In this document: positions 51,804 through 59,414 of the stretch, one piece after another | Layout: every line of letters begins with the position of its first letter | Position numbering within the stretch: position 1 is the first letter of the stretch | NCBI RefSeq assembly: GCF_023155095.1 | Contig: NZ_JAKNDA010000003.1 | Span: forward strand, 248,001-312,000 | Length of the DNA: 64,000 nucleotides | Source: Idiomarina aminovorans | GTDB lineage: Bacteria; Pseudomonadota; Gammaproteobacteria; Enterobacterales; Alteromonadaceae | Reading direction: 5' to 3' | Program-made: the position numbers and the translations under genes | Notes under the pieces: generated by a model | Database searches by the model: none | Told to the model about the DNA's origin: nothing | The model's input: the letters and a program-made list of their open reading frames with translations, nothing else

Positions 51804-53068
51804 TGGAATTAGATTACCCTCAGTGGTTTCATGACTGGGCGGCTTCACAGCCCGGGGCTTATACCATAAGTGCCAGTGTTATTCTGGCAATTGCGGTTTG
51901 GTTATCTCAGCTAATCACTCAGCAAATTTTACTGCGTGGTGTTTCTCGGCTGCTGTCACAAACCGAGTTAGGCAGTGACCCCGGTATTGGTATTCGGATC
52001 ATTGTGCACCGTCTGGCTCAGGTTGTTCCTGCTTTGGTGCTGTCGGCCGGTATTTATCTGGTGCCCGATTTACCCGAAACCGCTACCACGATCATACGCA
52101 ATATCTGCATTGCCTATTTAATACTGACTCTGGCACGCTCGTTCAGCGCCGCCATGACCAGTGTCAATGAAATATACAACCGTCAACCCGATGCGCATGA
52201 GAAGCCCATTAAAGGGTATTTGCAAATAGCGAAAATTGTTGTTTACGTTATTGCAGCCATTCTCATCATAGCTTCATTGCTCGACCGCTCACCGCTTATT
52301 CTGCTTTCCGGGATTGGTGCTATGGGTGCCGTTGCTTTGCTGGTATTTCAGGACACTTTACTGTCACTGGTTGCGAGTATTCAGCTTTCCTCTAATGACA
52401 TGCTCCGGGTGGGTGACTGGATAGAAATGCCGCAGTTGAACGCTGACGGCGACGTAATAGATGTTGCTCTTCATACTGTGCGGGTGCAAAACTGGGATAA
52501 AACCATCACCAATATCCCCACTAAACGACTTATTTCCGAGTCTTTTAAAAACTGGCGTGGTATGCAGGAAAGTGGCGGGCGACGTATAAAACGCGCTCTG
52601 TATATTGATCAAAACAGCATTCACTTTTTATCGGCCGGACAAAAAAACAAACTCAAACGTTTTTCATTACTTAACGAGTATCTGGAACAAAAGGAAAAAG
52701 ATATCTCAGAATGGAACTCAGGCCTGGAAGAAAACGGTTTTGACTCTATCAATGGTCGTCAAGTCACCAATATTGGTACCTTTCGCGCTTACGTAAAGCA
52801 ATACCTTAAAAACAGAGCGGATGTGCATCAGGGCCTTACCTTAATGGTTCGCCAGTTAAGCCCCGGGCCTCAGGGGTTACCCATAGAAGTCTATTGTTTC
52901 AGCAACGACACCGCATGGGAAAACTATGAAGGTATTCAGTCAGACATTTTTGATCACCTTTTTGCCATACTGCCTCAGTTTGATTTGCAGGTGTATCAGG
53001 AAACCTCAGGGCAAGATGTTCGTATGGCGATTCAACAACTCAAACTAACCACTGAAGAGCCGTCATAA
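51800..53068 (+). CDS. MscS-family mechanosensitive ion channel (YbdG-like)
   Basis: Inner-membrane channel that opens under membrane tension to release solutes during hypo-osmotic shock. The 422-residue protein has about five N-terminal helices, then the MscS pore and beta-domain: LLSGIGAMGAVALLVFQDTLLSLVASIQLSSNDMLRVGDWIEM near residues 172-214, with NADGDVIDVALHTVRVQNWDKTITNIPTKRLISESFKNWRGMQESGGRRIKR following. These and the overall length place it with YbdG/MscM rather than the short MscS. It overlaps the DUF962 gene by four bases, and its stop codon lies in the loop of a bidirectional terminator. Confidence 0.9.
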   Translation: MMELDYPQWFHDWAASQPGAYTISASVILAIAVWLSQLITQQILLRGVSRLLSQTELGSDPGIGIRIIVHRLAQVVPALVLSAGIYLVPDLPETATTIIRNICIAYLILTLARSFSAAMTSVNEIYNRQPDAHEKPIKGYLQIAKIVVYVIAAILIIASLLDRSPLILLSGIGAMGAVALLVFQDTLLSLVASIQLSSNDMLRVGDWIEMPQLNADGDVIDVALHTVRVQNWDKTITNIPTKRLISESFKNWRGMQESGGRRIKRALYIDQNSIHFLSAGQKNKLKRFSLLNEYLEQKEKDISEWNSGLEENGFDSINGRQVTNIGTFRAYVKQYLKNRADVHQGLTLMVRQLSPGPQGLPIEVYCFSNDTAWENYEGIQSDIFDHLFAILPQFDLQVYQETSGQDVRMAIQQLKLTTEEPS

Positions 53069-53079
53069 AGACGGCTCTT
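53055..53079. terminator. Bidirectional terminator holding two stop codons
   Basis: AAGAGCCGTC (53055-53064) pairs perfectly with GACGGCTCTT (53070-53079) around ATAAA. The loop carries the TAA of the mechanosensitive-channel gene, and the right arm edge supplies the TAA of the convergent lipoprotein gene. A T-rich tail follows on the plus strand. It serves both genes. Confidence 0.8.
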
Positions 53080-53275
53080 AATCTTCATTTTTCTCTTTTT
53101 GGGGAGGATTAATCCAGTAAACATCAACTCCCCCCACAGTCGCCTGACGATTAACCGTGTCGACATAGTCCCGGTCTATTTGTTTTAAAGCAACTCTCGA
53201 AGAGCCACTCTGGCTTGAGCATCCAGCCACGAAAACAGTAAAAACAACGAATAACAGAATGATCGATAAACGCAT
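53078..53275 (-). CDS. Small lipoprotein
   Basis: A 65-residue precursor with a lipoprotein signal: hydrophobic LSIILLFVVFTVFV followed by the lipobox VAGC with the acylated cysteine at 19 and SSQSGSS after it. The mature part is about 47 residues (ALKQIDRDYVDTVNRQATVGGVDVYWINPP) without a recognised domain. Serine after the cysteine, not aspartate, predicts sorting to the outer membrane. A strong ribosome site, AGGAGG, lies eight bases before the ATG, which supports a real gene. Its own promoter would lie in the 200-base gap before phoD; function is unknown. Confidence 0.75.
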   Translation of the reverse strand: MRLSIILLFVVFTVFVAGCSSQSGSSRVALKQIDRDYVDTVNRQATVGGVDVYWINPPQKEKNED

Positions 53276-53407
53276 AAGAAGAACCTCCTGACCTAATCTT
53301 ATAGTTCACTATAAAGTATAGAACTCAATGCGCTTTTTTCCTTAAATAAATATATTTAATAATCAATCAAGTATTTTATTGGGTCAGTTAAAAAATACTT
53401 GTATGGT

Positions 53408-53441
53408 CTGTCATTAAGTCTTCATGTTTGCAGAGTAATTT
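53408..53441 (+). promoter_or_regulatory. Candidate PhoB box and -10 of phoD
   Basis: CTGTCAT, four bases, then TCTTCAT (53408-53425) fit the 7-4-7 Pho box; the first half is perfect and the second matches at four of seven. TAATTT (53436-53441) follows after 10 bases, the usual distance to the -10. The phoD start is 36 bases further on. Confidence 0.55.
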
Positions 53442-53476
53442 CTTTTATTCTGGGAAGAAATGCATGGAGTCAAACA

Positions 53477-55168
53477 ATGAAGCAATTTAATCGACGTGAC
53501 TTTCTAAAGCTATTTGCAGCGACAGGAGCCGCAGTCACCGTATCAACCGCATTACAGGGCTGCGCTGGAATTGGCAAAGTCAGCGAGCGAAGTTCAGTCA
53601 AATTTGATTATGGCGTTGCCAGTGGTGACCCAACCTCGAACGCTATTTTGTTATGGACGCGCGCCGTACCGGAAAATAGTGCAGAAAAGCAAGTAACTCT
53701 GGGCTGGGAACTGGCTACTGATGAAAACTTTTCAACTCTAATTCGCTCCGGAACGGCTACAACAAGCGCCAGCCGCGATTACACAGTAAAAGTGGACGTT
53801 ACGCAGTTGTCGCCAAACCAGCGTTACTACTACCGTTTTTTAGGGAAGAACAGCCAAAGCCCCTCCGGCAAAACACAAACACTGCCTGAATCTGGTTTAA
53901 GACCACTAAAGTTTGCGGTTTTTTCCTGCGCGAATTATCCGGCCGGTTACTTTAATCCGTATTCCGAAGCGGCGAAAGATGATTCTATTGATGCCGTTGT
54001 TCATTTAGGCGATTATATTTATGAGTATGGTGATGGCGGTTACGCCACCGAAGGTTCAAAAGAAATAGGCCGTGGGTTACCGAGCAACAACAATACGGAG
54101 CTCTTTACCCTGGCGGACTACCGCCGCCGTTACGCGCTGTATCGTACCGATAAAGGTTTGCAGGCATTGCATGCTCACGCGCCTTTTATTGCGGTGTGGG
54201 ACGATCATGAAGTCAGTAATGACACCTGGGAAAACGGCGCAGAAAACCATCAGGAAGACGAAGGCAGCTTTATAGAACGACGCGCTGCCGCAGTGCAGGC
54301 TTATTATGAGTGGCTTCCTATTCGCCCACCACAGGGTGAAGCCAACCTGACTATTTATCGTGATTTTAAATTCGGTGATTTAGTCGACTTAATCATGCTG
54401 GACACTCGTATTATTGGGCGAGACAAACAACTCAACTATGACGACTACCGGGACGCCAGCGGCCAGTTTAACACTCAGAAATTCCAGCAGGACATCTCCG
54501 CTGATCGCAGCATTATGGGGAAAAAGCAGTTAAATTGGTTGGTCAATAAACTGAATAACAGCTCAGCACGCTGGCAAATTTTAGGGCAGCAGCTGCTTAT
54601 GGGGAAAATGAACTTTCCTGCGGCTGCGTTTGCAGCCGATGACCGCAGTAAGGTAACGCCTCTATTACTGCAAGCAGCAGAACTTAAAAAGCGCCTTCAA
54701 CGCGGTGAAGAACTTACGCCTCAGCAACAGGCTATGGTCACTCAGGTTACGCCTTACAACCTGGATGCATGGGACGGCTACCCAATGGAACGCGAACTCT
54801 TGTACCGGGCCGCGCAAAAAGCCAGTAAACAGCTGGTGGTCATCGCCGGCGATACCCACAACGCCTGGCACAGTGAACTACGCAGCGCTGATGGTACTCA
54901 TGTTGGAGTGGAGTTTGCCACGTCTTCGGTTTCATCACCGGGTATGGAAACTTACTTAAGTCTGGATGAGAAAACCGCAGAACAGTTAGCAAAAGCACTA
55001 CCGACAATCATCGAGGATTTAAAATACACCAACCTGCATCAACGCGGATACATGAATTTGTTCGCATCGGAAGAAGCAGTAGAAGCCGAATGGGTGTTTG
55101 TGGACAATATTCGCAGTACAGACTATCGCGTGATTAATAAGCACAAAGTTCGCTATACGGGACGTTAA
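53477..55168 (+). CDS. phoD: PhoD-type alkaline phosphatase, Tat-exported
   Basis: A 563-residue Ca/Fe-dependent phosphodiesterase/phosphomonoesterase of the PhoD family that releases phosphate from organic esters outside the inner membrane. It starts with a Tat signal (NRRDFLKLFAATGAAV) that ends in a lipobox-like LQGC, so it may be a Tat-exported lipoprotein. After an N-terminal beta domain (FDYGVASGDPTSNAILLWTR) come metal and active-site motifs: VHLGDYIYEYG near residue 178, WDDHEVSNDTWENG near 246, and VIAGDTHNAWHSEL near 455. I chose the ATG at 53477: GGAG is seven bases ahead and the Tat motif begins there; an earlier frame start would bury the promoter. A candidate PhoB box lies upstream. 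Confidence 0.9.
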   Translation: MKQFNRRDFLKLFAATGAAVTVSTALQGCAGIGKVSERSSVKFDYGVASGDPTSNAILLWTRAVPENSAEKQVTLGWELATDENFSTLIRSGTATTSASRDYTVKVDVTQLSPNQRYYYRFLGKNSQSPSGKTQTLPESGLRPLKFAVFSCANYPAGYFNPYSEAAKDDSIDAVVHLGDYIYEYGDGGYATEGSKEIGRGLPSNNNTELFTLADYRRRYALYRTDKGLQALHAHAPFIAVWDDHEVSNDTWENGAENHQEDEGSFIERRAAAVQAYYEWLPIRPPQGEANLTIYRDFKFGDLVDLIMLDTRIIGRDKQLNYDDYRDASGQFNTQKFQQDISADRSIMGKKQLNWLVNKLNNSSARWQILGQQLLMGKMNFPAAAFAADDRSKVTPLLLQAAELKKRLQRGEELTPQQQAMVTQVTPYNLDAWDGYPMERELLYRAAQKASKQLVVIAGDTHNAWHSELRSADGTHVGVEFATSSVSSPGMETYLSLDEKTAEQLAKALPTIIEDLKYTNLHQRGYMNLFASEEAVEAEWVFVDNIRSTDYRVINKHKVRYTGR

Positions 55169-55188
55169 GCGACAACCTTATAAATAAG

Positions 55189-55210
55189 AAGGGAACCCGA
55201 AGGTTCCCTT
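55189..55210. terminator. Bidirectional terminator between phoD and TonB receptor
   Basis: GAAGGGAACC pairs perfectly with GGTTCCCTTC around CGAA, a stable tetraloop-like turn, in the 62-base gap between convergent genes. The minus-strand side is followed by a T-rich stretch, and the plus-strand side by a moderately T-rich one. Confidence 0.8.
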
Positions 55211-55230
55211 CACTCTTTCTGCTTTACCCT

Positions 55231-57588
55231 TTACATGCCAAACTTCTTGGTAAATTCTAAATAGAATAAACGTGGCGGCCCAGAAATAAAGGTGGGGTTA
55301 CCAAAGCTACCGCCGGTATTCCCTGCATCAACCAGATATTCCTTATCCAGCAAGTTAGTCGCCTTTAACGCCAGGCTCCAGTTTGCTGCGTCATTATAAA
55401 GACCCAAAGAAGCATTCACTAAAGAGATCGAATCCTGACTGATATCCAGCCCGGCTATTGGGGCATTTTCGGGTTCGAAGAAAACTTCCGAGCGGTAAGT
55501 GCCCACTACAGAGCCGCGCAACGCGTATTGAGCCGATATCGATTTTTCATAAATAGCCCCAAGACTTGAGGTCCACTCAGGCTGCAAACGAAAGCGGTTG
55601 CCGGCTAAATCACCGTTAGTGCTTTCATCATCAATTTTAGCGTCAAGATAAGCCAAATGCCCGAATACCTCAAAGCCAGAACCTAAATTGGCGTTAATTT
55701 CAGTTTCTACACCAACGTTGGTTGCCGAGCCCGCATTGGCGGTATAAAAATCACCCGACTCGTCCTGCAAAGTAACCTGAAAGTCTGAGTAGTCCTGATA
55801 AAACACCGAGGCAGAATAACGCACCCGGTTTTCGGTTAAATTCCCTTTTAATCCAGTTTCATAGTTCCAGATAACTTCCGCCGGAATTAAGCCATAGTCA
55901 CCCGCGGCTTCACCGTTTGCGTCGAAAGTCGAACTGACATCAACCACTTCCGAGCGGCGTCCTTTTGAACCCGTTACAAACCAGTTGTTATGGTCATTCA
56001 GCTTGTAAATAATATTGAAACGAGGCAACCAGGCGTCTGAGCTGTTGCTGGCAGTGAACACTTCGCCGTCGGTAGATACCGTCGGCAGCAACGTTTGGCT
56101 TGGCTCTCCAAGTAAAGGCAGTAACTGACTGTTGGGCATAGTGGCAGAAAAACCACTTTCTCGATCTTCCGATACGTAACGAATACCCGCAGCAACTTCG
56201 GTTCTATCGGTTAATTGATAAGTAAAATCGACAAAGGCAGACCAGGATTCGTTGTCACCAAAGTTGGTGAACTCACCCGCATAGGGTATTTCTTCAATAG
56301 CACCGCCGGTTAAAACCGGTGTTAACTGATTAACCGAACCGTCGGCGTTAATACAAGGTAAGCCGCCTGGCAAAGCGCCGGCACAGTTTAAGAAAATGGA
56401 TTCTTCGGTACTAAAGGGGACGCGCTGGCTGCCATCTTCGGTGAAGTAATTAACACCCCACAGAGTTAACATTTTATCGCCTGCGTAATTAAAGCGGAAT
56501 TCCTGACTGAACTGATCACCTTCGGCGTCTTCACCAAACTCCAGGAACCAGGCCTGAGTGCCGTCCGCGTCAAATACTTCCAGTGAATCGAAGCTGCGGT
56601 AACCACTGACCGAAGTGAAGCTTAAGCGCGGGCTAATGACCCAGTCTACGGTTAAGTTAATATCATCCACTGTTCTGTCCAGCCCCAACTTTTCACGGCC
56701 TAATACCGAAGCAGAATAAGGGCTGCCAGTCATTTCAACGAAGCTATAAGGGCTGGTATCACCGCCGGTTGGTGCGAAAACACCATTTTTAAATGAGGTT
56801 CCGGTGTCTTCGTTTTTCTCATAGCTGTAAATTAAATCGGCGGTGACCGCGTCACTCGGTTGAAAGCGAAGTGAGCCACGCAGAGCTTGTCTGTCCACGC
56901 CGTTCATATCGTCCTGATCCGGCGCTATGTTTTCAATAACCCCATCACGCTTACGGTAACTAAATGCCAGCCGCCCGCTGACTAAGTCACTGCCGCCATT
57001 AATATAGCCTCCCATGCGTTTCTGGGACTCATTACCTGCACCGGCACTAATTTCGGCAGAAAAATCCGCTTCCGGTTTGCGGGTGATGACACTGATAGCA
57101 CCCACCGATGCAGCGGTGCCAAATAACGTTGCCTGCGGGCCTTTGACCACTTCTACCCGCTCTATATCGAACAGTTCGAAGTACGAGCCGCGCGAACGGG
57201 AAACGTCGACACCATTATAGTAAACGGAAACTCTGGGCGAAGCCTGGGCAGAACCGCTATCCGAGGTAATACCGCGAATAACAAAGCCCGGGTTGTTCGG
57301 GCTTTGCTCCTGAATCACTAACCCGGGCGTCAAATCTGAAATCATATCCAGCTCGTTTAAGCCCAGCTCGTCCAGACGGCTGCCCTCGAACGCACTGATA
57401 CTGGCCGGAACATCATTAATAGACTGCACCCGTTTTTGTGCGGTAACTTCAATACGCTCCAGCTCTTTAGAGGTGTCCTGTTGCGCAAAAGCAATGGGCG
57501 CGCTAAGTGCGCAAATAGCCGCAATAAGGGAATTTAATATTTTATTTTTTGGAAATGGTAATGCCGGTATCTTTTTATAAGTAGCCAT
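55231..57588 (-). CDS. TonB-dependent outer-membrane receptor, probable Pho regulon
   Basis: A 785-residue outer-membrane transporter with a signal peptide (LIAAICALSAPIAFAQQ), TonB-box-like RIEVTAQKR near residue 44, plug motifs INDVPASISAF, GFVIRGITSDSGSAQASPRVSVYYNGVDVSR and VEVVKGPQATLFG, and a barrel ending in RLFYLEFTKKFGM. It is related to the receptor at 17394-19604. AAAGGG lies just before the ATG. Facing the PhoD gene and preceded by three 11-base-spaced PhoB-type repeats, it is a good candidate for a phosphate-starvation receptor that imports an organophosphate. The substrate is inferred only from regulation and neighbourhood. Confidence 0.92.
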   Translation of the reverse strand: MATYKKIPALPFPKNKILNSLIAAICALSAPIAFAQQDTSKELERIEVTAQKRVQSINDVPASISAFEGSRLDELGLNELDMISDLTPGLVIQEQSPNNPGFVIRGITSDSGSAQASPRVSVYYNGVDVSRSRGSYFELFDIERVEVVKGPQATLFGTAASVGAISVITRKPEADFSAEISAGAGNESQKRMGGYINGGSDLVSGRLAFSYRKRDGVIENIAPDQDDMNGVDRQALRGSLRFQPSDAVTADLIYSYEKNEDTGTSFKNGVFAPTGGDTSPYSFVEMTGSPYSASVLGREKLGLDRTVDDINLTVDWVISPRLSFTSVSGYRSFDSLEVFDADGTQAWFLEFGEDAEGDQFSQEFRFNYAGDKMLTLWGVNYFTEDGSQRVPFSTEESIFLNCAGALPGGLPCINADGSVNQLTPVLTGGAIEEIPYAGEFTNFGDNESWSAFVDFTYQLTDRTEVAAGIRYVSEDRESGFSATMPNSQLLPLLGEPSQTLLPTVSTDGEVFTASNSSDAWLPRFNIIYKLNDHNNWFVTGSKGRRSEVVDVSSTFDANGEAAGDYGLIPAEVIWNYETGLKGNLTENRVRYSASVFYQDYSDFQVTLQDESGDFYTANAGSATNVGVETEINANLGSGFEVFGHLAYLDAKIDDESTNGDLAGNRFRLQPEWTSSLGAIYEKSISAQYALRGSVVGTYRSEVFFEPENAPIAGLDISQDSISLVNASLGLYNDAANWSLALKATNLLDKEYLVDAGNTGGSFGNPTFISGPPRLFYLEFTKKFGM

Positions 57589-57635
57589 AACCCTTTAAGC
57601 CTTAATTTGAGTGATTAACGTGTTAACGCCGGGCT

Positions 57636-57680
57636 AATGTACTTAGGTCAGTTGACGATACGATGACGAATAAATGACGC
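57636..57680 (-). promoter_or_regulatory. Triple PhoB-type repeat and -10 of the TonB receptor
   Basis: Read on the minus strand, GCGTCAT (57680-57674), TCGTCAT (57669-57663) and TCGTCAA (57658-57652) repeat every 11 bases, the PhoB protomer spacing. TACATT (57641-57636) follows after 10 bases, as in the phoD promoter. The receptor start is about 48 bases downstream. Confidence 0.6.
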
Positions 57681-57755
57681 ATTTATTGCTAATCTGTCAA
57701 TTTTGTTACGCCGCCATTTAAATAGATGAATTATGAGCAGGCCTATGGTTCCTGA

Positions 57756-57792
57756 AACAAAAAAGCCTCAGCCGAATACATCAGCTGAGGCT
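57756..57792 (-). terminator. Intrinsic terminator after the DUF945 gene
   Basis: AGCCTCAGC (57764-57772) pairs with GCTGAGGCT (57784-57792) around an 11-base loop. On the minus strand the stem is followed by six or more T (complement of 57758-57764). It lies 30 bases beyond the DUF945 stop. Confidence 0.82.
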
Positions 57793-57821
57793 CGCATTAT
57801 CCTATTTTTACCACCAAACAA

Positions 57822-59231
57822 TTACATCATTTTAGTGAGTGGCATTCTGTAACCATTCAGTACACCCCAGCCGTCTTCCATCAGAAATTCGCTGCGGTAC
57901 ACGTCATCTTCTTCCTGCAGCAAGCCTTGTTCAAGGTACATATTTATCATCGTTGGTGCCTGTTGCTCAGCCATTTCCTGTAGTTCAGCTTCATCAGCAC
58001 CGGGCTTTTGTATACGTAGTGTTGACAACATCTGTTGTTCAGCAATCCATTTCAATAATGGCTTATCGATAGCAATAGATGAGTCGACAATCAGGCTGGA
58101 GAGCCAGAAGTCAATATTCTCGATGTTATCCGGCAACTGACTGATACCGACCAGCTTAGCGCTCAGGTTACCCTTGAAATTACCCGGCTCCATTTCACCG
58201 CTAAATTCACTAATGACGAACTCCGGCTCTGCCTGCAGCAACTGCGGTAAGTTTTCTTTAACCAACTTTTGTGTTGCGACTTCTATTTCGTCAGGGTTCT
58301 GATCATAAACTTGTTTCACCATTTGGTTATAAGCAAACAAGAACTCGGAATCAATATTATGAAACGCCATTTTTAACTTAAGATCTTCAAGATCAAAATC
58401 TTCGGCTTCGAGCGAATCGACAGAGTAATTCATGTCGATATTCATGCGCTTTTTATCGTCGCTGAAGTAATTAACGAACTCAAGGCCAAAGTCTTTTAAC
58501 TTAAACAGTTCGACATCATCTGGCTGATACGCAATGATTTCATTAAGCTTAATAGACATGTCGCCTTCATAAAGCTCGCCTTTCATAATTTCCAGTATGT
58601 CGCCTTTGGCTTCGGTTTCCAGTTTCAGCTTGCCAATGCTAATAGACTGGTCTGAAAGCAGAACTTCCGCGCCTTCCAGCTCCCCTTCATAACTGAACTC
58701 ATCCAAAGATATTTCACCTTCACCTTCATAACTCAAAGTGGTCAGTTCGGTCTGTTCTTCATCGGACTTAAAACTGAATGGAACAATTGAGTCGTTATAG
58801 CTGATACCGCCAGAGAACCCAGCTGAGCCAGTCAGGTGATAAAAAGGCGTATTTTCTTCCCAGTCAAGATACTCGCGCAATCCGTCGTCGTTAGCGAAAG
58901 CTTCGAAGGAAGCCATACCCAACCCGGGAGCAAAACGCATCAAAACAGGACCATGTTGAACGTTAACAACAACTTCAACAGACACGTCATCTGGGACTGA
59001 AGCATCCGGGTGCAAAGAGCCGAAATCGGCTCCCAGCGATATTGTTGCGCTGGAACTGAACCAACCACTATCAAATGAAACTACGCTGGCTTTATAAGCA
59101 GGTAATGCATTTATGACTTCAACATGCTGTTTTAGCGTATCTTCAACTTGAGGCGCAACGAATTTGGGGGCGATTAGAGCGGCAGCAACAATGACAATAC
59201 CGACACCACCAAGGAGTCCTTTCTTATTCAT
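57822..59231 (-). CDS. DUF945 (YdgA-like) family protein
   Basis: A 469-residue protein with an N-terminal membrane anchor or uncleaved signal (GLLGGVGIVIVAAALIAPKFVAP) and a long periplasmic region typical of DUF945/YdgA: an early VEVINALPAYKASVVSFDSGWFSSSATI-like block, repeated beta strands, and a C-terminal QMLSTLRIQKPGADEAELQEMAEQQ helix followed by LLQEEDDVYRSEFLMEDGWGVLNG. The composition is strongly acidic. E. coli YdgA is a poorly characterised inner-membrane protein, and no function can be assigned. AAAGG precedes the ATG by about six bases. A terminator follows; the 183-base gap upstream separates it from the divergent OsmC-YcaO gene and shows no other feature I can support. Confidence 0.75.
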   Translation of the reverse strand: MNKKGLLGGVGIVIVAAALIAPKFVAPQVEDTLKQHVEVINALPAYKASVVSFDSGWFSSSATISLGADFGSLHPDASVPDDVSVEVVVNVQHGPVLMRFAPGLGMASFEAFANDDGLREYLDWEENTPFYHLTGSAGFSGGISYNDSIVPFSFKSDEEQTELTTLSYEGEGEISLDEFSYEGELEGAEVLLSDQSISIGKLKLETEAKGDILEIMKGELYEGDMSIKLNEIIAYQPDDVELFKLKDFGLEFVNYFSDDKKRMNIDMNYSVDSLEAEDFDLEDLKLKMAFHNIDSEFLFAYNQMVKQVYDQNPDEIEVATQKLVKENLPQLLQAEPEFVISEFSGEMEPGNFKGNLSAKLVGISQLPDNIENIDFWLSSLIVDSSIAIDKPLLKWIAEQQMLSTLRIQKPGADEAELQEMAEQQAPTMINMYLEQGLLQEEDDVYRSEFLMEDGWGVLNGYRMPLTKMM

Positions 59232-59414
59232 ATTATACCTTTCATTTATAGGGTTGGGTTGTAACTATATTGTTGTAAATGATACAGAGTTTTTCTTACA
59301 ACGGCAAAACTTTAGAATATAAGCAGCAATAATGATCAATAGACAAAAAAATGGGATAATGACGGACTATTGCTCGCTGACAGCAGTCAACTTATTAACC
59401 GCGGTGCTCCCTAA

